Assembly: GCA_017303355.1 (NCBI GenBank)
Contig: JAFLCU010000003.1
Coordinates: 186,001-250,000 of the forward strand
Source of the DNA: Caulobacterales bacterium
Lineage (GTDB): Bacteria; Pseudomonadota; Alphaproteobacteria; Caulobacterales; Aquidulcibacteraceae
Reading direction: 5' to 3'
DNA: 64,000 nucleotides
Shown here: positions 19,088 to 26,495 of the stretch, piece by piece
Layout: each line of letters begins with the position of its first letter
Numbering within the stretch: position 1 is the first letter of the stretch
Program-made: the position numbers and the translations under genes
Notes under the pieces: model-generated
What the model was told of the DNA's origin: nothing
Seen by the model: the letters and a program-made list of their open reading frames with translations, nothing else
Database searches by the model: none

Positions 19088-19687
19088 ATGGCCGCCGCAT
19101 CCAAAAGCACCGAGGGAAGCGTCGAATCGCTGGATGGGCGCCGCCAGCGCGCCGACGCCAGCCGCCGCCGTATCGCGCTCGCCATGCTTGATCTGGCGCG
19201 CGCCGGCGAGATTGCGCCCAGCGCCGAACAGGTGGCCGAGCGCGCCGGCGTCGGCCGTCGCACGGTGTTTCGCCTGTTCAGCGACATGGAGGGCGTCTAT
19301 CGCGAGATGCACGCGGTGATGACGGCGCGCCTCACGCCCATGTTCGAAGCGCCGTTCACCGGCCCCACATGGCGCGCGCGCATCGATGAATTGATCGAGA
19401 GGCGCGGCAAGATGTTCGAGGAAATGCTGCCAGTGAAGACGGCCGCGGATGCGCACCGGTTTCATTCGCCGTTTCTGCAGATCGAACACAAGAAGATCAC
19501 CAAGCTCCAGCGCGAAACCTTGCTGAAGCTGCTTCCCGCCGGCGCCACCGCCGATGCGGATAAGATCGAAGCGCTCGATCTGACATTCAGCTTCGAAGCG
19601 TGGCGGCGTCTGCGCCACGAACAAAAGCTGACGCCAAAGCAAGCCGCCGCCACGTGGCGCCACATGGCGCGCGCGCTACTGGACTAA
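19088..19687 (+). CDS. TetR-family transcriptional regulator
   Basis: 199 residues. The HTH is APSAEQVAERAGVGRRTVFRLFSDMEGVYREM (about residues 40-72). The ligand-binding domain has no recognisable subgroup. It starts 8 bases after the dehalogenase stop and overlaps the convergent FGE-like gene by 4 bases at its end. It probably controls the dehalogenase and perhaps the divergent MBL-sulfatase operon through the palindrome at 18108. Confidence 0.85.
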   Translation: MAAASKSTEGSVESLDGRRQRADASRRRIALAMLDLARAGEIAPSAEQVAERAGVGRRTVFRLFSDMEGVYREMHAVMTARLTPMFEAPFTGPTWRARIDELIERRGKMFEEMLPVKTAADAHRFHSPFLQIEHKKITKLQRETLLKLLPAGATADADKIEALDLTFSFEAWRRLRHEQKLTPKQAAATWRHMARALLD

Positions 19688-20592
19688 GTCGCGTCCACAA
19701 CGGTTCGAAAGCCAATGTGCGACATGCCGAGCCCCGGATCGCCGGGCTGACGCGCGCCACTGCGAAAACGCGCGCAGAAATTCCGCGCGCACAGATTTGA
19801 GCCGCCTTTGAGCACGAGCGGCGGTTGCTCATAGCCGGTCGTCACATCAAACGTCGCGCCGCCATCGAACCGCGTGCTGGTCCATTCCCAGACATTGCCG
19901 ATCATGTCGTAGAGGCCGCGTGCATTGGCGGGAAAGCAGCCCACCGGGGCCAAGCCCTGATGGCCGTCTTCGCCGCTATCTTGAATTGGAAACATGCCTT
20001 GCCATGTATTGGCGACGGGCCGGCCCTCCGCGTCGAAGGCTTCGGCGCCGACATCCTCCGGCGCGGGCGTTGCCCCACGCATCGCGAACTCCCACTCGTT
20101 TTCGGTGGGCAAGCGACGGCCCGCCCATTGCGCGTAGGCTTGCGCGTCTTCGTACGCGACGGCGGTCACCGGGTAGCGGTCGCGCCCCTCGATCAAGGAT
20201 CGCGCGCCTTCCGGGTGACGCCAGTTCGCGCGGGGATCGACACGCCACATGCCGGTGGTGCGATCGAACACCGCCGCCCCCATGGGCTGACCATTTGGCC
20301 CGGCGCGCTCCGCCACGGTCACATAATGTGTCGCCGCGACAAACGCCGCGTACTGACCGTTGGTGACTTCGTGCGCATCCATGCTGAGCGCAGGGACCTC
20401 GCCCTGGCCGCCAACGCCCTCTTCGACCTCGAACGCGACCACACCACGCGCAACCTGGCCCGCCGGGATCGCGACCTGCGCACCGATCTCGATATTAGCA
20501 GCGCATTGCATCGCCGCCCGCTCGGGCGCACGCGCGCAAGCGGCCATCGCCGCCACCGCCGTCAGAACCAGAATTTGAGAAATCCGCCGCAT
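19684..20592 (-). CDS. formylglycine-generating-enzyme-like lipoprotein (SUMF1 domain)
   Basis: 302 residues. The N-terminal lipobox (AAMAAC, Cys about residue 19) marks an exported lipoprotein. The rest is an FGE/SUMF1 domain: MDAHEVTNGQYAAFV, PVTAVAYEDAQAYAQWAGRRLPTENEWE, the NVWEWTS motif and the C-terminal KGGSNLCARNFCARFRSGAR, with the Cys-x4-Cys spacing used by true FGEs to bind copper and activate Cys-type sulfatases. It would convert the Cys of CSPSR in the neighbouring sulfatase to formylglycine. Many SUMF1 lipoproteins (for example PvdO-like) lack this Cys pair, so its presence supports sulfatase activation. It is convergent with the TetR gene. Confidence 0.85.
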   Translation of the reverse strand: MRRISQILVLTAVAAMAACARAPERAAMQCAANIEIGAQVAIPAGQVARGVVAFEVEEGVGGQGEVPALSMDAHEVTNGQYAAFVAATHYVTVAERAGPNGQPMGAAVFDRTTGMWRVDPRANWRHPEGARSLIEGRDRYPVTAVAYEDAQAYAQWAGRRLPTENEWEFAMRGATPAPEDVGAEAFDAEGRPVANTWQGMFPIQDSGEDGHQGLAPVGCFPANARGLYDMIGNVWEWTSTRFDGGATFDVTTGYEQPPLVLKGGSNLCARNFCARFRSGARQPGDPGLGMSHIGFRTVVDAT

Positions 20593-20651
20593 GTCCCGCT
20601 CCGCCGCGCAGTCGAGCGCGCGACGGAGCGAAGATCAAGCGGGTTCAGCCG

Positions 20652-21118
20652 TTAGAACTCGCGGCCGAACCGAATACCCGCCGTCATCGGCCGGGCGACG
20701 ACATTATAGTGCTCGCCGAAACACGTGCCGATGGCGCATTCGATGTAGCGGCCGGTGATCGCGCGCTCGTCGAACAGATTGTCCACGAAGAGCGAGAGGC
20801 TGAGGCCGTTTTGCGAAATGCCCATCGAGGCGTCGACGATCGTGTAGTCCGGCAATGTGCCGATCAGCGTCGCTTCGGTGTCCCGAATATCGATGGTGCG
20901 ATCGCCGACGTACGAGACGTTGCCCTGTAGGAAGCCTTCCCAATTGCCCAACGGGAATTCGTAACGGGCGTTGAGATCAAGCTTGAGCTCCGGCGCCACC
21001 GGCAAGCGCGTGCCTTCCGACGTGTCGGGAATCGTCGCACCTGTCAGCTCGCTTTGCAGATACGTGGCCGCCGCGCGGATGGTCAGACTATCCGTTAGCG
21101 CCCAGGCGATGTCTTGCG
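20652..21118 (-). pseudogene. TonB-dependent receptor, C-terminal remnant
   Basis: About 155 residues of the C-terminal beta-barrel of a TonB-dependent receptor remain: IAWALTDSLTIRAAATYL, LDLNARYEFPLGNWEGFL, the DNLFDERAI motif and the terminal aromatic GIRFGREF. The plug domain and most of the barrel are missing. Upstream the frame runs into integrase-derived sequence, so the break is near 21118 (approximate). The parent gene was presumably an outer-membrane transporter working with the adjacent sulfatase/FGE genes. Confidence 0.8.
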
Positions 21119-21340
21119 GGGATCGACGGCCTCGATCGGTGTTGTGGCCCCAGCACGAGCGGCCTCGATAATACGAGCGAACTCTCGCAGGATCGGCGGC
21201 GCCAGCTTTGCCGCCTCGGCGTAACGCGTTGTGCCTAAACGCCGAGCGAAGTTCTTCTTGCCGACCCGATCCCGACAATCCGCCGGGCCCACCGGAATTG
21301 CATCGTAGCTCCCGTCGCTTAGCACCCGGGTGCCGGGCAC
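21118..21340 (-). pseudogene. integrase N-terminal remnant (DUF6538-like)
   Basis: About 75 codons resemble the N-terminus of tyrosine recombinases with a DUF6538-type domain: a short start (GTG with an AGAGG site), YDAIPVGPADCRDRVGKK, the pattern RRLGTTRYAEAAKLAPPIL and a following helix. The core-binding and catalytic domains are absent; the frame stops at 21095 inside the TonB remnant. It is unrelated in sequence to the intact integrase at 33-34 kb. It records an older mobile element at the same tRNA locus. Confidence 0.6.
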
Positions 21341-21462
21341 CTCTTTTTGCTATTAGAGCCCGCTTTCATGAGGCCATTTATAGTGGCGATTTATAGCGCA
21401 GAACCAGAAAAAGCCTCTATTTTCGAGAGATTTTCTTCGCACTCAATGGCTTAGAAGAATGC

Positions 21463-21477
21463 TGGCGGAGAGGGAGT
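21463..21477. repeat. attachment-site direct repeat, left
   Basis: The 15 bases CTGGCGGAGAGGGAG are identical to 34362-34376 in the same orientation, where they form the 3' terminus (CCA plus acceptor strand) of tRNA-Ser. This is the displaced copy of the tRNA end expected at the distal end of a tRNA-integrated element. Confidence 0.85.
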
Positions 21478-21573
21478 GTCCCTGCGGCCCTTGGTTTTCA
21501 AGGCTCGCAGGGCGGCGAGGCCAAAAATACCGTGGTTTATCCCTGGACGTCCGCCTTTGGCCCGAGGCGGACA

Positions 21574-21885
21574 TCAGCCCGAGCAACTGGCCAGATGTTG
21601 CCGCGCGACCTCAACAGCGTTCTTCAGTTCACCGCGTAGGCTTATGTCAGGTGGCCAATAATCTGCGTACTCAAACCACCACGCCAACAATTGCTCATCG
21701 TCCAGAGAAAGCCGGACACCTTCAACCTCTTCAATGAAGTCCTCGTATTGGCGCTTCCCCCGACCGCGTAGCTGATCCTCGATCGCCTCGCGGGGTGTGA
21801 CTTTGAGGACGTGGAAGTTCTGGATCAGTATGCCGCGAACTTCATCCACTAGCCTACGGTCGTGGTAGCTCCCGCTCGCGTTCAT
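21574..21885 (-). CDS. hypothetical protein, last gene of the element
   Basis: 103 residues from an ATG with a GGGAG site 6 bases upstream (the frame extends to a TTG at 21921). The protein is acidic and mostly helical by pattern (DEVRGILIQNFHVLKV, EDFIEEVEGVRLSLDDEQLLAWWFEYADYW). No family is recognised. It lies between the PIN gene and the left attachment site, a cargo position. Confidence 0.5.
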   Translation of the reverse strand: MNASGSYHDRRLVDEVRGILIQNFHVLKVTPREAIEDQLRGRGKRQYEDFIEEVEGVRLSLDDEQLLAWWFEYADYWPPDISLRGELKNAVEVARQHLASCSG

Positions 21886-21964
21886 CCTCGGCTCCCAGCC
21901 CAAGCATGCAGCTCTTTTCAACTCGTGCCAATGACCGCTTCCGGCGAAAAGCAGACCTTGGGTG

Positions 21965-22519
21965 TTAGCTGTCGCCGCCTTCCTTGTCGTCGGCGTATTT
22001 GAACAGCGGCGGCGTGTCGTCAGGCGGAAGGGGCAGTTCGTAGAACATGACCGGCGTGAGCGCCTGCCTTCGGCATTTGTTCGCTAGCCCTTGGTCGCCC
22101 GTGTAAACGCGGTCCACGCCCGCAATCTTGGCGATGGCGGCAATCTGAATATCGAACTTCACCTTTGAGCGGGTGTCGGTTGGTGAGTCCTGCCTGCCTA
22201 CCACGTCGAATTCGTGCCGGATGATCTCGGCGGCTTCGATAGCGGCGCGCCGGTCAAACTCCGCAATGCGGAAATTCTTGTTCTTGCTAAGCAGCGCGAC
22301 AACCGGCGCGCCGGCGGCGCCCGCGCGGACCAAGAATTCCGACAACGCCGGAGTCGGTATCACAATGCGTGTCGTCGTCTGCTCAAGCTGCGCAATCAAA
22401 TACTCGACGCGCTCCGCGAACTTCGTGATTGGCGCGCCCGTCGCCGGGTCTTCCGGCACAATCATGTTGCCGGGCTGTTGCCACGCAATGAGATAGTTGG
22501 CGTCGAGAGCAACAGCCAT
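21965..22519 (-). CDS. PIN-domain protein
   Basis: 184 residues with the PIN nuclease fold signature: an acidic N-terminal strand VALDANYLIAW, a central Glu in PTPALSEFLVRAG, and a C-terminal acidic pair in KFDIQIAAIAKIAGVDRVYTGDQGL. These give the three to four carboxylates that bind metal. PIN proteins are usually RNases, many of them toxins of type II toxin-antitoxin pairs. It starts 5 bases after the stop of the upstream unknown gene (a TTG start would overlap that stop). At about 184 residues it is longer than VapC toxins (~130), so a defence or RNA-processing role is also possible. Confidence 0.78.
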   Translation of the reverse strand: MAVALDANYLIAWQQPGNMIVPEDPATGAPITKFAERVEYLIAQLEQTTTRIVIPTPALSEFLVRAGAAGAPVVALLSKNKNFRIAEFDRRAAIEAAEIIRHEFDVVGRQDSPTDTRSKVKFDIQIAAIAKIAGVDRVYTGDQGLANKCRRQALTPVMFYELPLPPDDTPPLFKYADDKEGGDS

Positions 22520-22524
22520 AGCCG

Positions 22525-23277
22525 TCAATCCTCGTCGCTTAAGCGCGCTAGCTCGGCCAGCGGGTCTTCAAACTTGCGCCAGTCATTGCCTTCAATCGCG
22601 CGCCACTTCGCCACGACTTGGGACAACGGCGTATCGTCCAACTCTTCAAACTTGGTCGCTTTGAATGATAGTTGCTCCCACTCGCCGTCGCGTGTGCGGC
22701 GGAAGCGAGCATTGCCGGTGACGCGTATCGTCGGCCCGAACAGGAAGTGACACATCTCCATTGCGAGGCCGCGAGTCATCTCGCAGTTCAAGAATGACGA
22801 GCCGTCCTGAATTTGCGCGTGAATGCTCTTGTCTTTGCCGCCGATGCGCACAAGCTGACCTTCCACGGTCATCTCTTCATCAACCGGCCCATAGATCGGC
22901 GAATGCACGCGCTCGCGACCGGGAAACGGCAGCACGACTGCCGAGAACTGAAACGCGCCAACGGCGCGGTCCACTTCCAGCAAGTCATTCATGCGATTGA
23001 AGGCCGCCAGCGTCGCCTTGTCGGCGGTGCCCGCCACAAGCATCGCCGGACGCTGGACAACCTCGTCCGCGTCTTCCTTCGGCGTCCAATACTTAATCTT
23101 AAGGCTACCGGGCTCCACACGCTCAAAATGCAGGGAGTCGCGCTTGCCCAAAAGTTCCGCCAGAACGGCCATATATTCGGCAAGCCGGGACATGGGGATT
23201 GTCTCAGGCGTAAAGGAGTCGATCACGAATTCGCCGAATTCGCGCTCGCCTTCCGCCGGAGGGTGCAGCCTGTCCAT
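22525..23277 (-). CDS. unknown protein paired with the PIN gene (possible OB-like domain)
   Basis: 250 residues from the ATG at 23277 (frame open to a GTG at 23346). The N-terminal ~100 residues are mixed alpha/beta with LAEYMAVLAELLGKRDSLHFERVEPGSLKIKYW. The segment from about residue 145 (VEGQLVRIGGKDKSIHAQI ... FGPTIRVTGNARFRRTRDGEWEQLSF) has the strand pattern and Gly placement of an OB-like barrel. No family is recognised. It is immediately upstream of the PIN gene with a 17-bp perfect palindrome before its start, an arrangement reminiscent of autoregulated antitoxin-toxin pairs, although it is much larger than a typical antitoxin. Confidence 0.55.
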   Translation of the reverse strand: MDRLHPPAEGEREFGEFVIDSFTPETIPMSRLAEYMAVLAELLGKRDSLHFERVEPGSLKIKYWTPKEDADEVVQRPAMLVAGTADKATLAAFNRMNDLLEVDRAVGAFQFSAVVLPFPGRERVHSPIYGPVDEEMTVEGQLVRIGGKDKSIHAQIQDGSSFLNCEMTRGLAMEMCHFLFGPTIRVTGNARFRRTRDGEWEQLSFKATKFEELDDTPLSQVVAKWRAIEGNDWRKFEDPLAELARLSDED

Positions 23278-23288
23278 CGTCTCTTCTA

Positions 23289-23305
23289 GTTCGCTCCTAG
23301 CGAAC
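23289..23305. promoter_or_regulatory. palindromic candidate operator of the PIN pair
   Basis: GTTCGCT-CCT-AGCGAAC is a perfect inverted repeat located 12-28 bases upstream of the ATG of the PIN-partner gene, overlapping the place where a promoter -10 or the leader should be. It would suit autorepression. It is not the alphaproteobacterial LexA box (GTTC-N7-GTTC direct repeat). Confidence 0.5.
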
Positions 23306-23364
23306 AAAACGTAACCCTTTGTCCGGGGGCTTCCAAGGGGGCTCACGCGGCCCGCGAAAGCGGC

Positions 23365-23835
23365 TCAACGCCGCTTCGCTTTGAACTTCTCCGGGTTGGC
23401 CGCGTAGCGGTCACGGTCGGCTTGGCGCTTGTATTCCTTGTTCGCCGCATTCCACTTGCGTTGCGACGCGCGAACGCTGTTCGGGTTGGACTTGCGAAAC
23501 TTCGCGGCGTCGGCGCGACCGCGCGCTAGTTCGCGTTCCTTGTTCGCGCGGCGCCATGCCTTCTTATACGCGCGGACCTTGGCGCGTTCGGCTTCGATCT
23601 TCTCCGCGCGCTTCTTTGCGCGGCGTTCGCGTGAATCCTTGTTGCGGCTTTCGCGGTGGCGCGCGTGATAGGCGCGATTATATTCCCGCTCGCGCTCAGG
23701 GTTCGCCGCGCGCCGCTCTATTTGCTTTAACCGGCGACGCTCGCGCCGGTCTTCTTCGGAATGCGCAAGCCGAACGCTGTCTTCAAGCTCGCGGTCTATC
23801 TGGCGAGCGCGCTTTTCCTCGTCGGTCAACCGCAT
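23365..23835 (-). CDS. highly charged helical phage protein
   Basis: 156 residues, overwhelmingly Arg, Lys, Glu and Ala, without a hydrophobic core and with motifs such as NPEREREYNRAYHARHRES and AANKEYKRQADRDRYAANPEKF repeated in variant form. Such proteins accompany HNH or terminase genes in phages and may bind nucleic acid. It overlaps the preceding Zn-ribbon gene by 10 bases, so it is in the terminase operon. No function is proposed. Confidence 0.6.
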   Translation of the reverse strand: MRLTDEEKRARQIDRELEDSVRLAHSEEDRRERRRLKQIERRAANPEREREYNRAYHARHRESRNKDSRERRAKKRAEKIEAERAKVRAYKKAWRRANKERELARGRADAAKFRKSNPNSVRASQRKWNAANKEYKRQADRDRYAANPEKFKAKRR

Positions 23836-24077
23836 GGCGCGCTCTTTTTCTTCGCACGATAGCGGCGCTCAATCTCCAAACGCGCCGGGCGGTTGTCGTG
23901 ACGCCATGCGCGCGTTTTCTCGATGTTGCGCGGCTGATAGCGCGCGACCGCTTCGCGTTTCGTCTTCTCACGCAACGCGGCGCGGCATTCCGGCGAGCAC
24001 GTCTTTTGATTCCAGTGTGGCGCGACTTTCTCGAATTGCTCGCCGCACGTGACGCAATCGCGATAAGGAGACTTCAT
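23826..24077 (-). CDS. small zinc-ribbon-like protein
   Basis: 83 residues with two Cys pairs, CVTCG (residue 8) and CSPEC (about residue 27), which should bind one zinc, followed by a basic helical tail (KTKREAVARYQPRNIEKTRAWRHDN). The pattern is that of small phage zinc fingers near HNH endonucleases, but the HNH residues themselves are not visible. It overlaps the terminase stop by one base and the next gene by 10 bases. A head-packaging accessory role is possible. Confidence 0.55.
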   Translation of the reverse strand: MKSPYRDCVTCGEQFEKVAPHWNQKTCSPECRAALREKTKREAVARYQPRNIEKTRAWRHDNRPARLEIERRYRAKKKSAPCG

Positions 24078-25927
24078 TAGCCGCGCTCCCCTTGCATGAA
24101 CTTCGAGCGATAGACCGTCTTGCCCGTTGCGGGTTTCACAAGCTCGCGCAACTCGTTTTCACGGCGCTGCAAGTCCACGCCGACAAGCTGGCGAACAGCC
24201 ATCGCATACACGAGAGCGTCGAGCGCTTCGGCGCGCGCGCCTTTGATGCGGACCCAACGCTTCCGGGGTTGCCCGGCCTTGTAGTAGGTTTCGCGGCGCT
24301 CGCTTGTGAGTTCGTTATAGAAACGCGGCGCCAGGTCGGCGCTAAAGCGCACATGGCCCGAACGCTCAAGCAATCCGTAGAGACGGCTTTTGCAGCTATC
24401 GACGCCGACAATGTAGAGCCAAGGTTTTGTCGAACGCTCGATTAGCAAGCGGTCGCCGTCGTGACCCTTCACAGAGAAGATGCGGCGAGCCGCGCGCGGG
24501 CGCGTGAAGTCATAGACGATGTTCGTCACGTTACCATCGCCAGCATCGACCGCTGCGGCGTCATAACCAAGCGTTCCGCCCAACGGGTGGGCAAAGCGAC
24601 GCTTCAACAGGTCATCAAGCTCGCGCCATGTTTCGTCAGCGGTCGGCGCGCCGTGAATCGTCTCATAGGCCAGCACGAACGATTGAGTCGCGGAGTGTCC
24701 AAGCGTGAGCACTTCGAGCCCGTAGGCTTGCACGTCCACGCCAGCGGTCAACACACGCACATCGGAGGGGAGCGCGCTCAAGCCGAACGACTCCGCGCGT
24801 TGCGCTAACACGTGGTCGTCGAAGCCTTCGCCGCTGCGGTCATGGAACGGCTCGCCTAGAAGCGTGTTCGTCCACACGCGGAGCAAGTCGGGGTCTTTCT
24901 TGGCTTCCAAGAATTCGCGCACGATTTCGGACCATGCGGCGTTCGCCAACGTCGAGATGAGCGCGGACGTTTTGAATCCGGCATGGCCGCGAACATGCGG
25001 ACGCGTTGCGCGCCAGCGGCCCGAGTCCACCATGGCGGGCTTGCTCGACTCATCAATGCGCGCGGAGCACGCTGGGCAGATCATATGCGCGGTTTCCGGC
25101 AAGTGTTGCGCCTTGCCATCTTCGGACACGAATTCGTCGAGCTTGTCCCAATGAACGTGACCCCATTTCGGCTCGAAGAATTCTCCGCAGTGCGGACATG
25201 GAAGCTCGAAAATGCGTTGATCGGACTCGGCGTAGGCTTTCAGGATGTTCGACGTTTCCGCATCGGTCGGAGTCGATGCCATGAAGATTTTGCGGTTGGC
25301 GTAAGAGAGCGTGCGCTTTTCGGCGAGTTTAATGGCGCTCCCTTCCGGGTTCGGCTCATAGGCGTCGCATTCGTCGAGCAGCGCCACGCGGACGGTGTGA
25401 CGGCGCAACATGCGCGGCGCCGCTGCGACGCACTTGAATGAGCCGCCCGGAAAGCGACGGGAGAGGATAGTTTCGCTTTTTGCCTTGGTGCGGGTGAGCA
25501 GCCCGGCGAGCGACGGCGACGCCGCGAACGTCGGCTCAATCGTGCTGACCACAAAATCGCGGGCATCGTCTAGCGTCGGTTGGACGGCCAAGATCGGGCA
25601 CGGGTCATTTTGCACGAACGCGCCGACAATCGCCGTGATGAGCGCTGTTGCGCCGATGCGGACGGGCTTGACGAACGAAACGCGCGAAATGGCCGGATCG
25701 TCCACAGCGTCACAGATTCCGCGCTGATACGAAAACAGGCGCATCGCGCCGGGCGTGGCGGACACGTCGGCGGGAAGCGTGATGTTCGACTCGATCCAAT
25801 CGGCCAAGGCGATCTTCGGCGGGGGAGCGAGTGAACGGGCGCAAGCGCGCGCGCGAATGTCGCCGGTTTGGCGAAACGCGCCAGAATGGCCCGTGGTGGC
25901 CGCGTCGGGTTGGATGGCTTCAAGCAT
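24077..25927 (-). CDS. phage terminase large subunit (GpA family)
   Basis: 616 residues. ATPase motor plus nuclease of the DNA-packaging machine. The N-terminal part has the GpA-type adenine/Walker region (YQRGICDAVDDPAISRVSFVKPVRIGATALI) and the Walker B-like acidic strand VALLDECDAYE. A Cys-rich segment (CPHCGEFF ... ICPACSARID) typical of GpA proteins is in the middle. The C-terminal nuclease includes VLTAGVDVQAYGLEV and a late YDAAAVDAGDGNVTN. Full length for the family. It overlaps TerS by 8 bases. Confidence 0.92.
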   Translation of the reverse strand: MLEAIQPDAATTGHSGAFRQTGDIRARACARSLAPPPKIALADWIESNITLPADVSATPGAMRLFSYQRGICDAVDDPAISRVSFVKPVRIGATALITAIVGAFVQNDPCPILAVQPTLDDARDFVVSTIEPTFAASPSLAGLLTRTKAKSETILSRRFPGGSFKCVAAAPRMLRRHTVRVALLDECDAYEPNPEGSAIKLAEKRTLSYANRKIFMASTPTDAETSNILKAYAESDQRIFELPCPHCGEFFEPKWGHVHWDKLDEFVSEDGKAQHLPETAHMICPACSARIDESSKPAMVDSGRWRATRPHVRGHAGFKTSALISTLANAAWSEIVREFLEAKKDPDLLRVWTNTLLGEPFHDRSGEGFDDHVLAQRAESFGLSALPSDVRVLTAGVDVQAYGLEVLTLGHSATQSFVLAYETIHGAPTADETWRELDDLLKRRFAHPLGGTLGYDAAAVDAGDGNVTNIVYDFTRPRAARRIFSVKGHDGDRLLIERSTKPWLYIVGVDSCKSRLYGLLERSGHVRFSADLAPRFYNELTSERRETYYKAGQPRKRWVRIKGARAEALDALVYAMAVRQLVGVDLQRRENELRELVKPATGKTVYRSKFMQGERG

Positions 25928-26270
25928 CGCCGCGCCCCTTCACGCCAGCGGACGCCGCCAGCGCGGCCAAGCTGGCGCGGATTTCGTCATCAATGGCCGC
26001 CACTGTCTCGCGCGGCAACGCCAGCTTCGAGCCGATGCGGGCGGGCAAGGCCAAGAGCGCGGCGCGCAGATCGGCGAGCAGGCTTGACCATTCGGCTTCA
26101 ACGTCGGCGGCGGGCACGAGTTCGCCGCGCATCTTCGCCGACTTCAAGCGCACAAGTTCGGTGTCGGCCATGACCTTCGCCGTGCGGTGCGGTTCGATAG
26201 GACGGCCAGCGGTTTTCGGCGCGGGTCCAAGTAGCTCTTCCAATGAGCGACGGGTGCGGACTGGAGTCAT
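25920..26270 (-). CDS. terminase small subunit-like protein
   Basis: 116 residues from the ATG at 26270; upstream open frame lies in the repeat array and was discarded. The C-terminal half (DVEAEWSSLLADLRAALLALP ... ETVAAIDDEIRASLAAL) has the pattern of Nu1-like small terminases or phage packaging proteins that precede GpA genes. It would recognise the packaging site and oligomerise with the large subunit. The overlap with TerL and the adjacent repeat array support this. Confidence 0.72.
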   Translation of the reverse strand: MTPVRTRRSLEELLGPAPKTAGRPIEPHRTAKVMADTELVRLKSAKMRGELVPAADVEAEWSSLLADLRAALLALPARIGSKLALPRETVAAIDDEIRASLAALAASAGVKGRGDA

Positions 26271-26359
26271 GGGTTTGAATCCGATTCTGTTTTGCAGATT
26301 TGAAAACCTGGGCTCTGAGCACCCCCGACGCCGCCCCCGCTTAAGGTAGCTTGGCCAAG

Positions 26360-26490
26360 CGTTGCAGCGTTGCGTTCCCCTAGAGATTTGCAACGGTGCA
26401 ACGCTACGCTAGCGCCTAGAGGCGCGCTTGCGTGTGCAGGGCGTTTCGTGTTGCAGGGCGTTGCATTGCAACGGGTGCAACGCTGCAACG
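26360..26490. repeat. iteron-like array of TGCAACG motifs
   Basis: Seven exact copies of the 7-mer TGCAACG, two inverted (26360, 26459) and five direct (26389, 26397, 26467, 26476, 26484), plus near copies at 26368 and 26449, all within 131 bases. Two of them form the 15-bp perfect palindrome CGTTGCATTGCAACG at 26459-26473. The array lies directly after the RepA-like gene and before TerS. It could be the replication origin bound by the element's initiator, a packaging (pac/cos-type) site recognised by TerS, or an operator of the packaging genes. Confidence 0.75.
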
Positions 26491-26495
26491 CTTGA

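Noticed and set aside
18124-19287. 387-residue minus-strand open frame
   Set aside because: Shadow of the haloalkane dehalogenase gene; the translation is Arg-rich and has no motif.
20652-21278. In-frame integrase-receptor fusion protein
   Set aside because: The integrase-like and receptor-like segments are in different frames; the longer frame reads nonsense upstream of the receptor part.
23289-23305. LexA/SOS box
   Set aside because: The alphaproteobacterial box is a GTTC-N7-GTTC direct repeat; this is an inverted repeat with different spacing.
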